Source: Myxococcales bacterium (lineage in GTDB: Bacteria > Myxococcota_A > Polyangia > Polyangiales > Polyangiaceae). Taken from it: a stretch of DNA of 64,000 nt. How positions within the stretch are numbered: the first letter of the stretch is position 1; the number at the start of each line of letters is the position of its first letter. The translations under genes and the position numbers were made by a program. Positions 1 through 7,859 of this stretch are shown here, in pieces. The notes under the pieces were generated by a model that saw only the letters and a program-made list of their open reading frames with translations, was not told where the DNA came from and ran no database searches. Where the stretch lies: the NCBI GenBank assembly GCA_016703425.1, contig JADJCA010000013.1:62001-126000 (forward strand), given 5' to 3'.

Positions 1-1019
1 TCACCGTCGCTGCCGCCGTAGGGCAGCGGCAGATCCATGACGAGGTTGCCTTGCGCGTCGTGCACCACGACACCCGACGCGTCGACGCGCGGCATCATGC
101 GGCTGTCCATGACGAAGCACCTGCCACCAGCGTGCTCGGCGATGAGCTGCCACAGCTCGTCTTGACTCTCCTGCGAGTGCGCGCTCGTGCTCGCGTTCGG
201 CGCACCGAGCCAGAGGCACGCGTCGGTCTTGCCCTCGATTTGACGAAGCATCGTCTTGATCTGGTTGGTCACGTCCGCACGGCTCCGCCCGAAGAGGTTC
301 GTCCCCTGCTCGATGACGAAGAGGCTCGGGTGATCGCTCAGGATCGCCGATAGCTTCGGGACGCAAGGGCCCGACTGGCCTCCGCGCGAGCACGAGCGCC
401 GCGGCGGCGTCGGCGACGTCTGCGTGTAACCCCAGGTGGCGGCTTGCGTCGGCGTGTCATCGAACCACCAGTTCGGAGAGCTGGCGCTCGCCGCGAAGAG
501 CGAGATGGGAATGCCAGAGGCCGTCATCCGTTCGACGACGTGTTCGCCAAGGAAGCCAAACGACGCGTGCGCATTGCCACCGTAGTCGCTGTGCGAATCG
601 CCGATGTACGTGACGCGGAAGTCGGCGGACGCAGGCCCTGCGCTCGGTGTTCCGCCGGCGCTCGTGCCGCTCGAGGGACTCGCCGCGGTCGCGAGCGCCA
701 GGTGCTTCGCCGAGGCAAAGCCGGTCCGTCCGCCGTGGGTGACGGCGTAGAACCCGTTCTGCGCGTCGCCACCGACGGCGAGGAGCTCGGTCCCCTTGGG
801 CACAACGCGGAGCACGTTGGTGCTGATCTCGGGCGACGAGCGAAAATTGAGGTTCGCCGTCGTCTTCAGCTTGGTGCCCGCTGCCAGCGTGCCGGTGAGG
901 GCGCTCGTCAGCGCCGCGTCGTCCTCCTCGGGCACGTCGGACGCGTCCGCGGACGCGCAGCCGGCGACCGCCGAGCAAGAGGCCAGCGCGGCGACCACCG
1001 CGAGCGAGCGCATGAGCAT
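1..1019 (-). CDS. SGNH/GDSL-type hydrolase lipoprotein with SH3b domain (3' end outside window)
   Basis: The reading frame stays open from an ATG at 1019 to the left edge, so the C-terminus is missing (about 339 codons visible). The N-terminus is a lipoprotein signal with Cys in an AVAGC box about 21 residues in. Residues about 42-95 look like a bacterial SH3 domain (NLNFRSSPEISTNVL, then a KGTELLAV strand), as in wall-targeting proteins. From about residue 135 a hydrolase domain starts with the block YIGDSHSDYGG, in which Ser142 of GDS is the expected nucleophile. The oxyanion Asn and catalytic Asp/His would lie further on; GTN appears in block III. Likely a surface esterase or carbohydrate/peptidoglycan deacetylase; substrate unknown. 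An in-frame second ATG lies two codons downstream. Confidence 0.75.
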   Translation of the reverse strand, partial: MLMRSLAVVAALASCSAVAGCASADASDVPEEDDAALTSALTGTLAAGTKLKTTANLNFRSSPEISTNVLRVVPKGTELLAVGGDAQNGFYAVTHGGRTGFASAKHLALATAASPSSGTSAGGTPSAGPASADFRVTYIGDSHSDYGGNAHASFGFLGEHVVERMTASGIPISLFAASASSPNWWFDDTPTQAATWGYTQTSPTPPRRSCSRGGQSGPCVPKLSAILSDHPSLFVIEQGTNLFGRSRADVTNQIKTMLRQIEGKTDACLWLGAPNASTSAHSQESQDELWQLIAEHAGGRCFVMDSRMMPRVDASGVVVHDAQGNLVMDLPLPYGGSDG

Positions 1020-1170
1020 GGGACCTGCGTAGCAACGCGGGTGCCGCGGCGAACGTTCCACTCGCGCGAAAGATATCCACAAGGTGCGCGAGCTAAGGTG
1101 CCCAAGCGCGCGGGCAGGCGTTGACGACGCCGACGCCGGTGGGGCCCCGATGACCCAAGTTGTCGCGGAC

Positions 1171-2238
1171 TCAAGACGCGCGCAGCGCGCGATTGAACAT
1201 GTACTCGTCCAGGGACACCTCACCGCGGGAACGGGCGGAGTCGGTCTCGAGGAAGCGCACGACGTCAAACCACAGCGACGACTCGAAGCGCGGGCGAAAG
1301 AACGAGAAGTGGCCCAAGCGGCCGCCGTAGTCTTCCGGTTGCAGATGGCATCGCTCCACCGGCGCGCTGGACAAGAGGGCCGCGAGCGCGTCGACGGCCG
1401 CCGCCGGCGCGTACCGATCGTCGTCGAAGCTGTAGAGACGCGTGGGCGCTTTGAAGGTCGCGAGGCGCTCGCGGAAAGGACTACCAACGTCGCCAGCGTA
1501 GTAGCCCGGCGAAAGGCACCAACGCGCCCATTCGCGCGCGACGCCTCGCGGCAAGTCTTCGCCCCCCACGAGGCTCATGGGCCAGAAGCCCAAGGCGCCG
1601 GTGGTGACGGGGATGAGCCCCGCCATGAGCGCCGTGTACGCCTGCCGCGCCGGCGCTGGGTAAAGGCGAAGGTCGCCGAGCTGCGCGCCGACGCCCACGA
1701 ACTTGTCGATGAGATCAGCGTTCGGGATGAGCCCCACGGCCTGCCCGCCGAAGGAGTGACCCACGAGGGCGAGCTCGGTCGCGCCGAGCGCGCCCTTCGC
1801 GTAGTCGAGGACACCCGCCAGGTCTTGCTCCGCCCACTCGCTCATCGTCGCGCGGAAACCGCGCAACGACCCGATGCGAGAGCCGCCAATGCCGCGATAG
1901 TCGAAGGTGACCACGTCGAAGCCACGACCCGCCATGAAGCGCGCGAAGCGCCGGTAGAAGGTCCGCGCCACACCGGTGGCGGGCGCCACAACAACGACGC
2001 GCCGGCCGTCGGTCTCGTGCCCGCTGCGCTTCGCGCGGTGCAACGTCGCTGCGAGCGGAAAGCCGTCGCGCGCCGCGATCAGGACGGCCTCGTCTCGTTC
2101 TCCTTCTCCCGGCACGTCTCGCACGCCCGTTCGCGCCGCGTTTTCGATGCGGCTCCCGCCCGCGCGGTCTTCGTTCGCGGAGCCCTCGTTCGTCGGGCCC
2201 GCGCTTGGTTGGATCGCGTTCGTTTGGATCGGCGCCAT
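1171..2238 (-). CDS. alpha/beta hydrolase, serine aminopeptidase-like
   Basis: A 355-residue cytoplasmic alpha/beta-hydrolase. The nucleophile elbow is GHSFGG (Ser162 from this start), the preceding strand carries VVVVAPATG, and a DYRGIGGS loop sits between. Late FDDDRYAP and LGHFSFF blocks fit the acid and the catalytic His. This matches the family of predicted acyl-hydrolases often annotated 'alpha/beta fold hydrolase'; substrate is unknown. The start at 2238 is chosen over an upstream ATG at 2265 because a perfect GGAGGT lies five bases before it, and because a 19-bp palindrome (2256-2274) would otherwise sit inside the coding sequence. It is divergently transcribed from the VIT/vWA gene. 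The palindrome suggests control by a TetR-like repressor. Confidence 0.8.
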   Translation of the reverse strand: MAPIQTNAIQPSAGPTNEGSANEDRAGGSRIENAARTGVRDVPGEGERDEAVLIAARDGFPLAATLHRAKRSGHETDGRRVVVVAPATGVARTFYRRFARFMAGRGFDVVTFDYRGIGGSRIGSLRGFRATMSEWAEQDLAGVLDYAKGALGATELALVGHSFGGQAVGLIPNADLIDKFVGVGAQLGDLRLYPAPARQAYTALMAGLIPVTTGALGFWPMSLVGGEDLPRGVAREWARWCLSPGYYAGDVGSPFRERLATFKAPTRLYSFDDDRYAPAAAVDALAALLSSAPVERCHLQPEDYGGRLGHFSFFRPRFESSLWFDVVRFLETDSARSRGEVSLDEYMFNRALRAS

Positions 2239-2255
2239 GGATGACCTCCACCTCG

Positions 2256-2274
2256 ATGTAACCACTGGTTACAT
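2256..2274. promoter_or_regulatory. 19-bp perfect palindrome, probable TetR-type operator
   Basis: ATGTAACCACTGGTTACAT consists of two perfect 9-bp arms around one central base. It lies 18 bases upstream of the hydrolase start at 2238, just ahead of its GGAGGT ribosome site. A TTGACG hexamer on the minus strand at 2302-2297 could be the -35 element, which would put the palindrome over the -10/transcription start. Symmetry, length and position are those of TetR-family operators; which regulator binds is not shown by the sequence. Confidence 0.6.
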
Positions 2275-2443
2275 ACTTTGGGTCGCGTTCCCGTTTCGTC
2301 AACGGGGCGGCGCTCCTTTTGGGTTCTCGTACGCCGAAAGCCTTCTTGATTCCGACACTTCCGCGATTCGAAGAAAAAGGTGATGCTCCTTGTCACAAGC
2401 GATGGGGGTTCTGCGTTGGTCCTCTGAAATGGAGGAACTTCAC

Positions 2444-4993
2444 ATGATCCCGTCGCTCTCCGCCGCCGCCATGATCTCGACCCACGCTCCGCAACCTGCC
2501 GTCTCGGGGGTGCTCGTCTCGGTTGAGAGCCTTGGCGCACTTCCCCTCACCGCCGTGTCGGCCACGGCCACTTGCGCCGCGGGCATTGCCCGCGTCGTCC
2601 TTCGCCAACGCTTCGAGAACGACAGCGCGTTGCCGCTCGAGGTGACCTACTCGCTGCCGCTCCCGGCCGAGGCGGCCGTGAGCGGCTTCGCCTTCACGCT
2701 CGGCGAGCGCCGCGTCGTCGGTGAAGTCGACCGGCGCGCCTCGGCCCGCTCGCGCTACGAGCATGCCCTCGCGACGGGCCACACGGCGTCGCTCGTTGAA
2801 GAGGAGCGCGACACGCTCTTCACGCAGTCGCTCGGCAACGTGCCGCCGCACACGGCCATCGACGCGGAGATCACCCTCGACCTGCGCCTCCGCTACCTCG
2901 ACGAGGGACGTTGGGAGCTCCGCCTCCCGACGACCGTCGCGCCGCGCTACCTGAGCATCGCGGGCCGCGTGCCCGACGCCGACAAGATCGCCCAAGCGGT
3001 CGCCGACGGCCCGCTGCCCTTGCGTCTTCGCCTCGAGGCCGACATCGGCGACACGACCGACGGCCACGTCGAGTGCCTGTCGCACGACATCGTGACGGAG
3101 GCGCGCGGCGCTCGCGCGGCGGTCCAGTTCAAGGCCGCCGACGGCGTGCCGCTCGATCGCGACGTCGTGCTTCGCTGGAAGGCCGCGACGTCCGACGCCG
3201 CCGCCACGCTCGTCTGCGGTCGTCCCGTTGACGACAAGGCCGCCCACGCGAAAGCCGCCGGCTCGAGCTATGCGGCCATCGCCGTCACGCCGCCGCTCGG
3301 GCTGAGCGCCCCCACGCCACGCGATCTCGTGCTCCTCCTCGACACGAGCGGCTCGATGCACGGCTTGCCCATCGAGCAGGCAAAACGCGTCGCTTTCGCG
3401 CTCGTCTCGACGCTGAGCGACGCCGACACGCTTGAGATGATCTCGTTTTCGAGCACGCCCCAGCGATGGAAGCGCGGCGCGACGCGCATGGACCGGCGCG
3501 GGAAGGAGACGGCCATGGCCTGGCTCTCGGGGCTCCACGCTTCCGGCGGCACCGAGATGAAGGACGCGATCCTCGAGGCCCTCGCGCCGGTGCGCAAGGA
3601 CGCGCAGCGCCAAGTGGTCCTCGTGACCGACGGTCTCATCGGCTTCGAACAAGAGATCGTCCGCGCCATCTTGGAGGGCCTCCCGAAGGGCAGCCGCGTG
3701 CACACCGTCGGCGTCGGCACGTCGATCAACCGCACACTCACGGGCGGCGCAGCGCGCGCCGGCTCCGGCGTCGAGGTGATCGCCGATCCGTTCGAGGATC
3801 CGGAGCGCGTCGCCGCGCGCATCTTGCCGCGCACCAGCGCGCCGCTCGTCACCAACTTGCGCGCGTCGGGCCACGGCCTTCGGCGCGTTGCACCGGAGAA
3901 GCTCCCCGACGTCTTCCGCGGAGCGCCCCTCGTCTTCGCGGCAGAGTTCGCGCCGGAAGGTGGGACGATCGTCATCGAAGGCGACACGGCGAGCGGGAAG
4001 TTTCGCCGCGAGGTCGCCGTACCGAAGCTCGCCGCAGGCGAAGGTTCGGCGAACGCGGAGAAGCTCTTCGCACGAGAGCTGGTCCTTGATCTCGAGATGC
4101 GCGCAGCGGCGGGTCATTCGGTCGACGGCGAGCTCGAGGCGGTAGGCCTCGAACACCAAATCGCGACGCGGCTCACGTCGTGGATCGCCGTCACCGAGGA
4201 GAAGACGGTTGACGACGGCGGCGCAGGCCCGTTCCGCAAGGTTCGCATGCCGCACGAGCTGCCGGCGGGTACGGCGGCGGAGGCCTTCGGCCTACGAGCA
4301 GCGGCGCCCACGCAGGGTGCTTTCGGTGGCATGCCCGGCGGCGCGATGAGCTTTGCTACGGGCGCCCCCCCCGCGATGGACGCGGCCGCGTTTGCGCCGC
4401 CGCCAGCTCCGAAGGGCGCGGTGCGGCAGTTCTTGTCGCGAGCCCTTGGTGGCGGCGGCGCGGAGTCGAAGAAGATGAAGAGCGCCGGCGGACCGCCTCC
4501 GCCGCCCGCGGCTCCCGCACCGGCTCGCGGCGCGCCTCGCTTGCGCGAACAATCGGAGCGCGAGAAGGCCGACGACGATGACGTGCGGAGCCTCGTCCGG
4601 GCGCCGGCCGAAGCAAAGGCCGACGCGATGTTCGACGCGAGCGACGCGAAGGAGGAGAGCTTGTCCGAGAGCGCCGCTAGCGCCCCCGGCCAAGGGGTCA
4701 GGTTCCTCCGCGGCACCATCGTCGCGCGCGTCGACGGCCGCATCATCGTGACCCTCACCGCTACGACGACGGAGGGCGCGGTGTTCGCGTCGAGGCGCGA
4801 CCTCGTCTGGGTCGTCCTCGCGAACGGTGAACGGCGCCGCGCGCGGCTCGCCGTCCCGCCGCCCGCGAGACTCGAGGCCGGGGAGTCAATCAGGCTCATC
4901 GTGGAGCTCGATGCTGAGTCCTTCGGTGTGGCCCTCACGCAGCTCGAGCTCGAAGACGGCGCGATCGTCGTGACGTTGGACGCGAAACGGTAA
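2444..4993 (+). CDS. VIT and von Willebrand factor A domain protein
   Basis: An 849-residue protein with an N-terminal VIT domain (about residues 15-150, containing the typical RFENDSALPLEVTYSLPLP strand pattern) followed by a vWA domain (about 293-460). The vWA metal site (MIDAS) is visible as D300-x-S302-x-S304 in LLDTSGSMHG, with a later TDG. A Pro/Ala-rich linker (about 630-720) leads to a C-terminal beta-rich segment. No signal peptide or membrane helix is apparent, so it is probably cytoplasmic. The ATG at 2444 is preferred because GGAGG lies eight bases before it; an in-frame start at 2390 lacks one. It is followed by an ECF-like sigma factor and a small protein on the same strand, suggesting a regulatory unit. 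Family members are mostly uncharacterised adhesion/scaffold-type proteins. Confidence 0.88.
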   Translation: MIPSLSAAAMISTHAPQPAVSGVLVSVESLGALPLTAVSATATCAAGIARVVLRQRFENDSALPLEVTYSLPLPAEAAVSGFAFTLGERRVVGEVDRRASARSRYEHALATGHTASLVEEERDTLFTQSLGNVPPHTAIDAEITLDLRLRYLDEGRWELRLPTTVAPRYLSIAGRVPDADKIAQAVADGPLPLRLRLEADIGDTTDGHVECLSHDIVTEARGARAAVQFKAADGVPLDRDVVLRWKAATSDAAATLVCGRPVDDKAAHAKAAGSSYAAIAVTPPLGLSAPTPRDLVLLLDTSGSMHGLPIEQAKRVAFALVSTLSDADTLEMISFSSTPQRWKRGATRMDRRGKETAMAWLSGLHASGGTEMKDAILEALAPVRKDAQRQVVLVTDGLIGFEQEIVRAILEGLPKGSRVHTVGVGTSINRTLTGGAARAGSGVEVIADPFEDPERVAARILPRTSAPLVTNLRASGHGLRRVAPEKLPDVFRGAPLVFAAEFAPEGGTIVIEGDTASGKFRREVAVPKLAAGEGSANAEKLFARELVLDLEMRAAAGHSVDGELEAVGLEHQIATRLTSWIAVTEEKTVDDGGAGPFRKVRMPHELPAGTAAEAFGLRAAAPTQGAFGGMPGGAMSFATGAPPAMDAAAFAPPPAPKGAVRQFLSRALGGGGAESKKMKSAGGPPPPPAAPAPARGAPRLREQSEREKADDDDVRSLVRAPAEAKADAMFDASDAKEESLSESAASAPGQGVRFLRGTIVARVDGRIIVTLTATTTEGAVFASRRDLVWVVLANGERRRARLAVPPPARLEAGESIRLIVELDAESFGVALTQLELEDGAIVVTLDAKR

Positions 4994-5027
4994 CAAGCGG
5001 CCTTCCCAGACGACGCGGAGCAGAACC

Positions 5028-5582
5028 ATGGACGACACGGACATCGAGCTTTCGAGCATCCAAGGCGGAGACGCCGCGGCGTTCGGTCGCTGGATGGGCC
5101 GTGTCGAACCAACGCTCCGCCTCTCGCTTCGTTCCTTTGCCGCAAGCGTGGACGTCGAGGCCGTGCTCCAAGAGGCGCTCTTGCGCACCTGGAACGTGGC
5201 ACCCGACGTTCAGTCCGACGGCAAACCCAACTCGCTCTTTCGCGTCGCGCTTCGCATTGGCCGCAACTTGGCCATCAGCGAGGCGCGGCGCGCGCGGCGT
5301 CATGCGCCGGAGGAGCTGCTCGCGAGTTTGCCCGACGACGCGTCCTTACCACACGATCCCATGCTCCTCGCGCGCGTCATGGATTGCCACAGCAAGCTCC
5401 CCCAAAAGCCGCGCGAGGCGCTCGATGCGCGGCTCGCGTCAGCCGGCGGCGAGGCCGATGAGGTCCTGGCGGCGCGCCTCTCGATGCGGCCCAACACGTT
5501 TCTTCAGAACTTCACGCGGGCGCGGAAGTTCTTGCTCGATTGCCTCGGCGCCATGGGCGTCGACCTCGCGGAGCTGACATGA
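5028..5582 (+). CDS. RNA polymerase sigma factor, ECF-like
   Basis: A 184-residue protein with the two-domain layout of group 4 (ECF) sigma factors. A region-2-like helix bundle (about 20-90, with VEAVLQEALLRTWN and a basic RRARRHAPEE linker) is followed by a region-4-like helix-turn-helix (about 115-180, with ADEVLAARLSMRPNTFLQNFTRARKFL). It is divergent, since the classic DxxQ motif of region 2.2 is replaced. GGAG lies about nine bases before the ATG. It starts 34 bases after the VIT/vWA gene and overlaps the next gene by ATGA, so the three are probably one transcript. Confidence 0.72.
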   Translation: MDDTDIELSSIQGGDAAAFGRWMGRVEPTLRLSLRSFAASVDVEAVLQEALLRTWNVAPDVQSDGKPNSLFRVALRIGRNLAISEARRARRHAPEELLASLPDDASLPHDPMLLARVMDCHSKLPQKPREALDARLASAGGEADEVLAARLSMRPNTFLQNFTRARKFLLDCLGAMGVDLAELT

Positions 5583-5815
5583 CCGACGAGCCGCTCATCG
5601 AAGCCGTCACGACCGCCCACCGCGAGCGGGGCCCCGACGGCACCGTTCGGTCGCATCGCGCCTGGCACGATCTCGACGACGCCGGCCGACGGGAAGCCTT
5701 CGAGCGCGCCCGCCAATCGCGCCTCCTCGAGGCCGCCCTCGATCCCGAGGGCCTCTCGACCACCGCCCGCGCCATCCTGTCCCGCCTCCTCCCCCGCCGC
5801 GCCCCCTCCCCGTAA
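5579..5815 (+). CDS. small conserved-looking hypothetical protein after sigma factor
   Basis: A 78-residue protein starting at an ATG that overlaps the sigma-factor stop (ATGA), which indicates translational coupling. It is soluble and charged, with a helix-rich middle (DAGRREAFERARQSRLLEAALDPEGLS) and no cysteines or membrane segment. I do not recognise a family. Its position fits a small sigma-associated partner or anti-sigma-like protein, but nothing in the sequence proves that. Confidence 0.6.
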   Translation: MTDEPLIEAVTTAHRERGPDGTVRSHRAWHDLDDAGRREAFERARQSRLLEAALDPEGLSTTARAILSRLLPRRAPSP

Positions 5816-5828
5816 ACGTGCCCGTCCA

Positions 5829-5872
5829 CGCTCTCGCTCTCGCTCTCCCTCTCCCTCTCCCTCTCCCTCTCG
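5829..5872. repeat. CTCTCC/CTCTCG hexanucleotide tract
   Basis: About seven tandem copies of a pyrimidine-rich hexamer, the first three as GCTCTC and the rest as CCTCTC. They lie in the intergenic region between the 78-aa gene and the VanY-like gene. A slippage-prone tract this close upstream could vary in length; no function is evident. Confidence 0.7.
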
Positions 5873-6046
5873 CCGTTCCGCGCCTTCCCGCTCTGGCCCT
5901 GCTCTCTGCCCTCAGCGGATCCTCCGCGAGCCTCTTTGTCTCACTCTCGCGACGTCTTCGCGCCTCGTCGCCCGCCCAGCGCTCGGACATTTCCCCACGA
6001 TCGAGCCGCGCACCCATGGCACGCCCGATGCTGCCCGTCTCGATGC

Positions 6047-6908
6047 GTGCAAGCATCCACCCTCGTCACGAGCACCGTCGCCCTCGCCATCGTTGCCTGC
6101 AGCAGCGTGGAGGGCGGCCCCGGGAAACCTGCGGCCGATGAGGCCACGAGCCAAGACGCGCTGACGCAGGGCACGAGCTGCGACACGGAGACGCAGCCGA
6201 CCTATTCGGGCGGCCAGCGCACCGGCGACGTGGAGGTCATTCGCATCGACGGCAAGAAGATCACGATCCCAACAGGCAACGCCTTCTTGAAGCTGCGCGA
6301 GCTGGCCCAAGAGAAGGGCATCGACCTGGTGCTCAACAGCGGCTTTCGCACGATGGCGGAGCAGGAGCATCTCTACCAGTGCTACCAAACCGGCGGCTGC
6401 AACAACGGCAACCTCGCGGCGAGGCCTGGTTACTCGAACCACCAATCGGGTCGCGCCCTCGACATCGGAACGGGGCAACGCGCCGCGCTCAACCGGCTCA
6501 TTCGCGAGAACGGACTCGACTGGCGGCTGACGGTGCCTAGCGAGGCGTGGCACTACGAATATTTTGGCGAGCGCGTGAGCGGGCCTTTGCGACGGCCAAA
6601 GTGGCGTGACCGTGCCGGCGCCTCGCGCGACGACGCCTCCTCCAGCCCAACCAACACCGGCCTCGCCGCAGCAACCCGCGCAGCCGCCGGCAGCGCCGCC
6701 AGCCGCGACCGGCGAGCCCGATCGCTCGCCGGAGCCGCACGCGGGGCCGTGCTTCTCGCCGACGTTGCAGCGCCAAGTGGAAGGCCTCGCCTGCGTGCAG
6801 GCGCCGTCGACGCGCCGCTACTACCAGTGCATGAGCGGCTATTGGTATCCGGTCAACGGCGCTGAGGGCCCCTGGGGCGGCTGCGTCGCGGTCTATCCGC
6901 TGCGCTAG
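6047..6908 (+). CDS. D-alanyl-D-alanine carboxypeptidase (VanY-like, peptidase M15B), frameshifted
   Basis: Residues encoded to about 6578 form an M15B peptidase domain. GYSNHQSGRALDIG supplies the first zinc His/Asp pair and SEAWHYEYF supplies the WH motif with the last zinc His. These enzymes trim the D-Ala from peptidoglycan stem peptides in the periplasm. The N-terminus ends in a LAIVACSS lipobox. The start is uncertain: GTG 6047 is used, but a TTG at 5936 is also in frame. After the peptidase core the frame degenerates, while the frame shifted by one base (stop at 6906-6908) continues with a Pro-rich linker and a cysteine-containing tail (CFSPTLQ...YYQCMSGYWYP...GGCVAVYPLR). A single frameshift between about 6579 and 6660 would join them. 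Confidence 0.72.
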
Positions 6909-7137
6909 CGCAAGTGATGTCGGCCTTGCGGGCTCGTCGCGGTTGCGTTGAACGGACGCGCCCTGCGAGGGCGGCGGTCCCTTGCTGAACCACTTCCATA
7001 AGTTCCAGGGAAATCACCCAAGGGGTGGCTCGCCGTTCCCTCACGAGCGGCGCGAGCAACGGCGCGCGCACGCGCAAATTCTCGAGCGAAGGCCCACGGC
7101 TCGAGCGGTCCATGTGTTGCATCGCGCACTGGTCATC

Positions 7138-7410
7138 ATGCAAACGAAGCCCCTCGCCGCCCACGTCGTTGCCGCGCTCTTCCAGCTCCGTGAGCGCACC
7201 ATGCCCATCACCCTCGACACCGTCACCGAGGTCCTCGGCGCTGCCCCAAAGACGGACGTGCGCGCGGCGCTCTCGGCCCTTCACAAGGAGGGCGTCGTCG
7301 ACGTCACGCGCATGCGGCTCACGCTTCGCGGTCTCGCGCTCGGTTGCGCACTGGCGGGCGCGACCCTCCCGCCGCTCGAGAGAGAGCGCGCACGCGCAAC
7401 GGCCGCGTAG
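7138..7410 (+). CDS. small winged-helix-like hypothetical protein
   Basis: A 90-residue protein from an ATG at 7138. The sequence MPITLDTVTEVLGAAPKTDVRAALSALHKEGVVDVTRMRLTLRG has the helix-helix-wing rhythm of a small winged-helix DNA-binding domain, where a recognition helix is followed by a short beta wing. A hydrophobic, Ala-rich end follows. I cannot assign a family. It is convergent with glyoxalase I, and the roughly 230 bases upstream hold no other gene that I can see. Confidence 0.5.
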   Translation: MQTKPLAAHVVAALFQLRERTMPITLDTVTEVLGAAPKTDVRAALSALHKEGVVDVTRMRLTLRGLALGCALAGATLPPLERERARATAA

Positions 7411-7439
7411 CGGCGCGATGGACCATGCCGCTCGGCCGC

Positions 7440-7826
7440 TCAGCGCTTCCGCTGAATGAACTCGATCTTGTAGCCGTCGGGATCCTCCACGAAGGCGATG
7501 ACCGTGGTGCCGTGCTTCATCGGGCCCGCGGGGCGGGTGACTTTGCCGCCTAGCTCGGTGACGCGCTCGCAGGCCACCGCAGCGTCCTCCACCTCCACGG
7601 CGACGTGGCCGAAGCCGGTCCCCAGCTCGTAGGACTTCGTCTCCCAGTTGTGCGTGAGCTCGAGCACCGCCGAGGTCGCTTCGTCCTCGTAACCGACGAA
7701 GGCGAGGGTGAACTTCCCCTCCGGGTAGTCGTGCTTTCTGAGGAGGCGCATGCCGAGCACCTCGGTGTAAAACCGGAGCGAGCGCTCAAGCTCGCCGACT
7801 CGGAGCATCGTATGGAGGATTCGCAT
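7440..7826 (-). CDS. gloA: lactoylglutathione lyase (glyoxalase I)
   Basis: A 128-residue enzyme that isomerises the methylglyoxal-glutathione hemithioacetal to S-lactoylglutathione in the cytoplasm. All four metal ligands sit exactly where they do in the E. coli enzyme: His5, Glu56, His74 and Glu122. The substrate loop (RVGELERSLRFYTEVLGMRLLR) and the GFGHVAVEVED and EDPDGYKIEF blocks are intact. The length is typical of the bacterial Ni-type enzyme. There is no Shine-Dalgarno; a GATAAC hexamer eight bases before the ATG suggests a leaderless message. Confidence 0.95.
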   Translation of the reverse strand: MRILHTMLRVGELERSLRFYTEVLGMRLLRKHDYPEGKFTLAFVGYEDEATSAVLELTHNWETKSYELGTGFGHVAVEVEDAAVACERVTELGGKVTRPAGPMKHGTTVIAFVEDPDGYKIEFIQRKR

Positions 7827-7834
7827 GCGCCGAC

Positions 7835-7840
7835 GTTATC
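7835..7840 (-). promoter_or_regulatory. -10-like hexamer for leaderless gloA
   Basis: GATAAC on the minus strand lies eight bases before the gloA ATG, with no ribosome-binding site between. Transcription would start at or next to the initiation codon. Confidence 0.35.
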
Positions 7841-7859
7841 ACTCGACGCGCGGCTCAAC

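Noticed and set aside
2393..4255. A 620-codon open frame antisense to the VIT/vWA gene
   Set aside because: High-GC third-position bias keeps the opposite frame open; its protein is Arg/Asp-rich with no domain, while the sense frame has VIT and MIDAS motifs.
6016..6033. TGGCAC-N5-ATGCT, a possible sigma-54 promoter before the VanY-like gene
   Set aside because: The -12 part is imperfect and transcription would start almost at the GTG; one such match is expected by chance.
5818..6141. A Leu/Pro/Ala-rich frame through the CTCTCC tract that looks like a membrane segment
   Set aside because: The hydrophobicity comes only from the pyrimidine repeat and it overlaps the VanY-like gene in the wrong frame.
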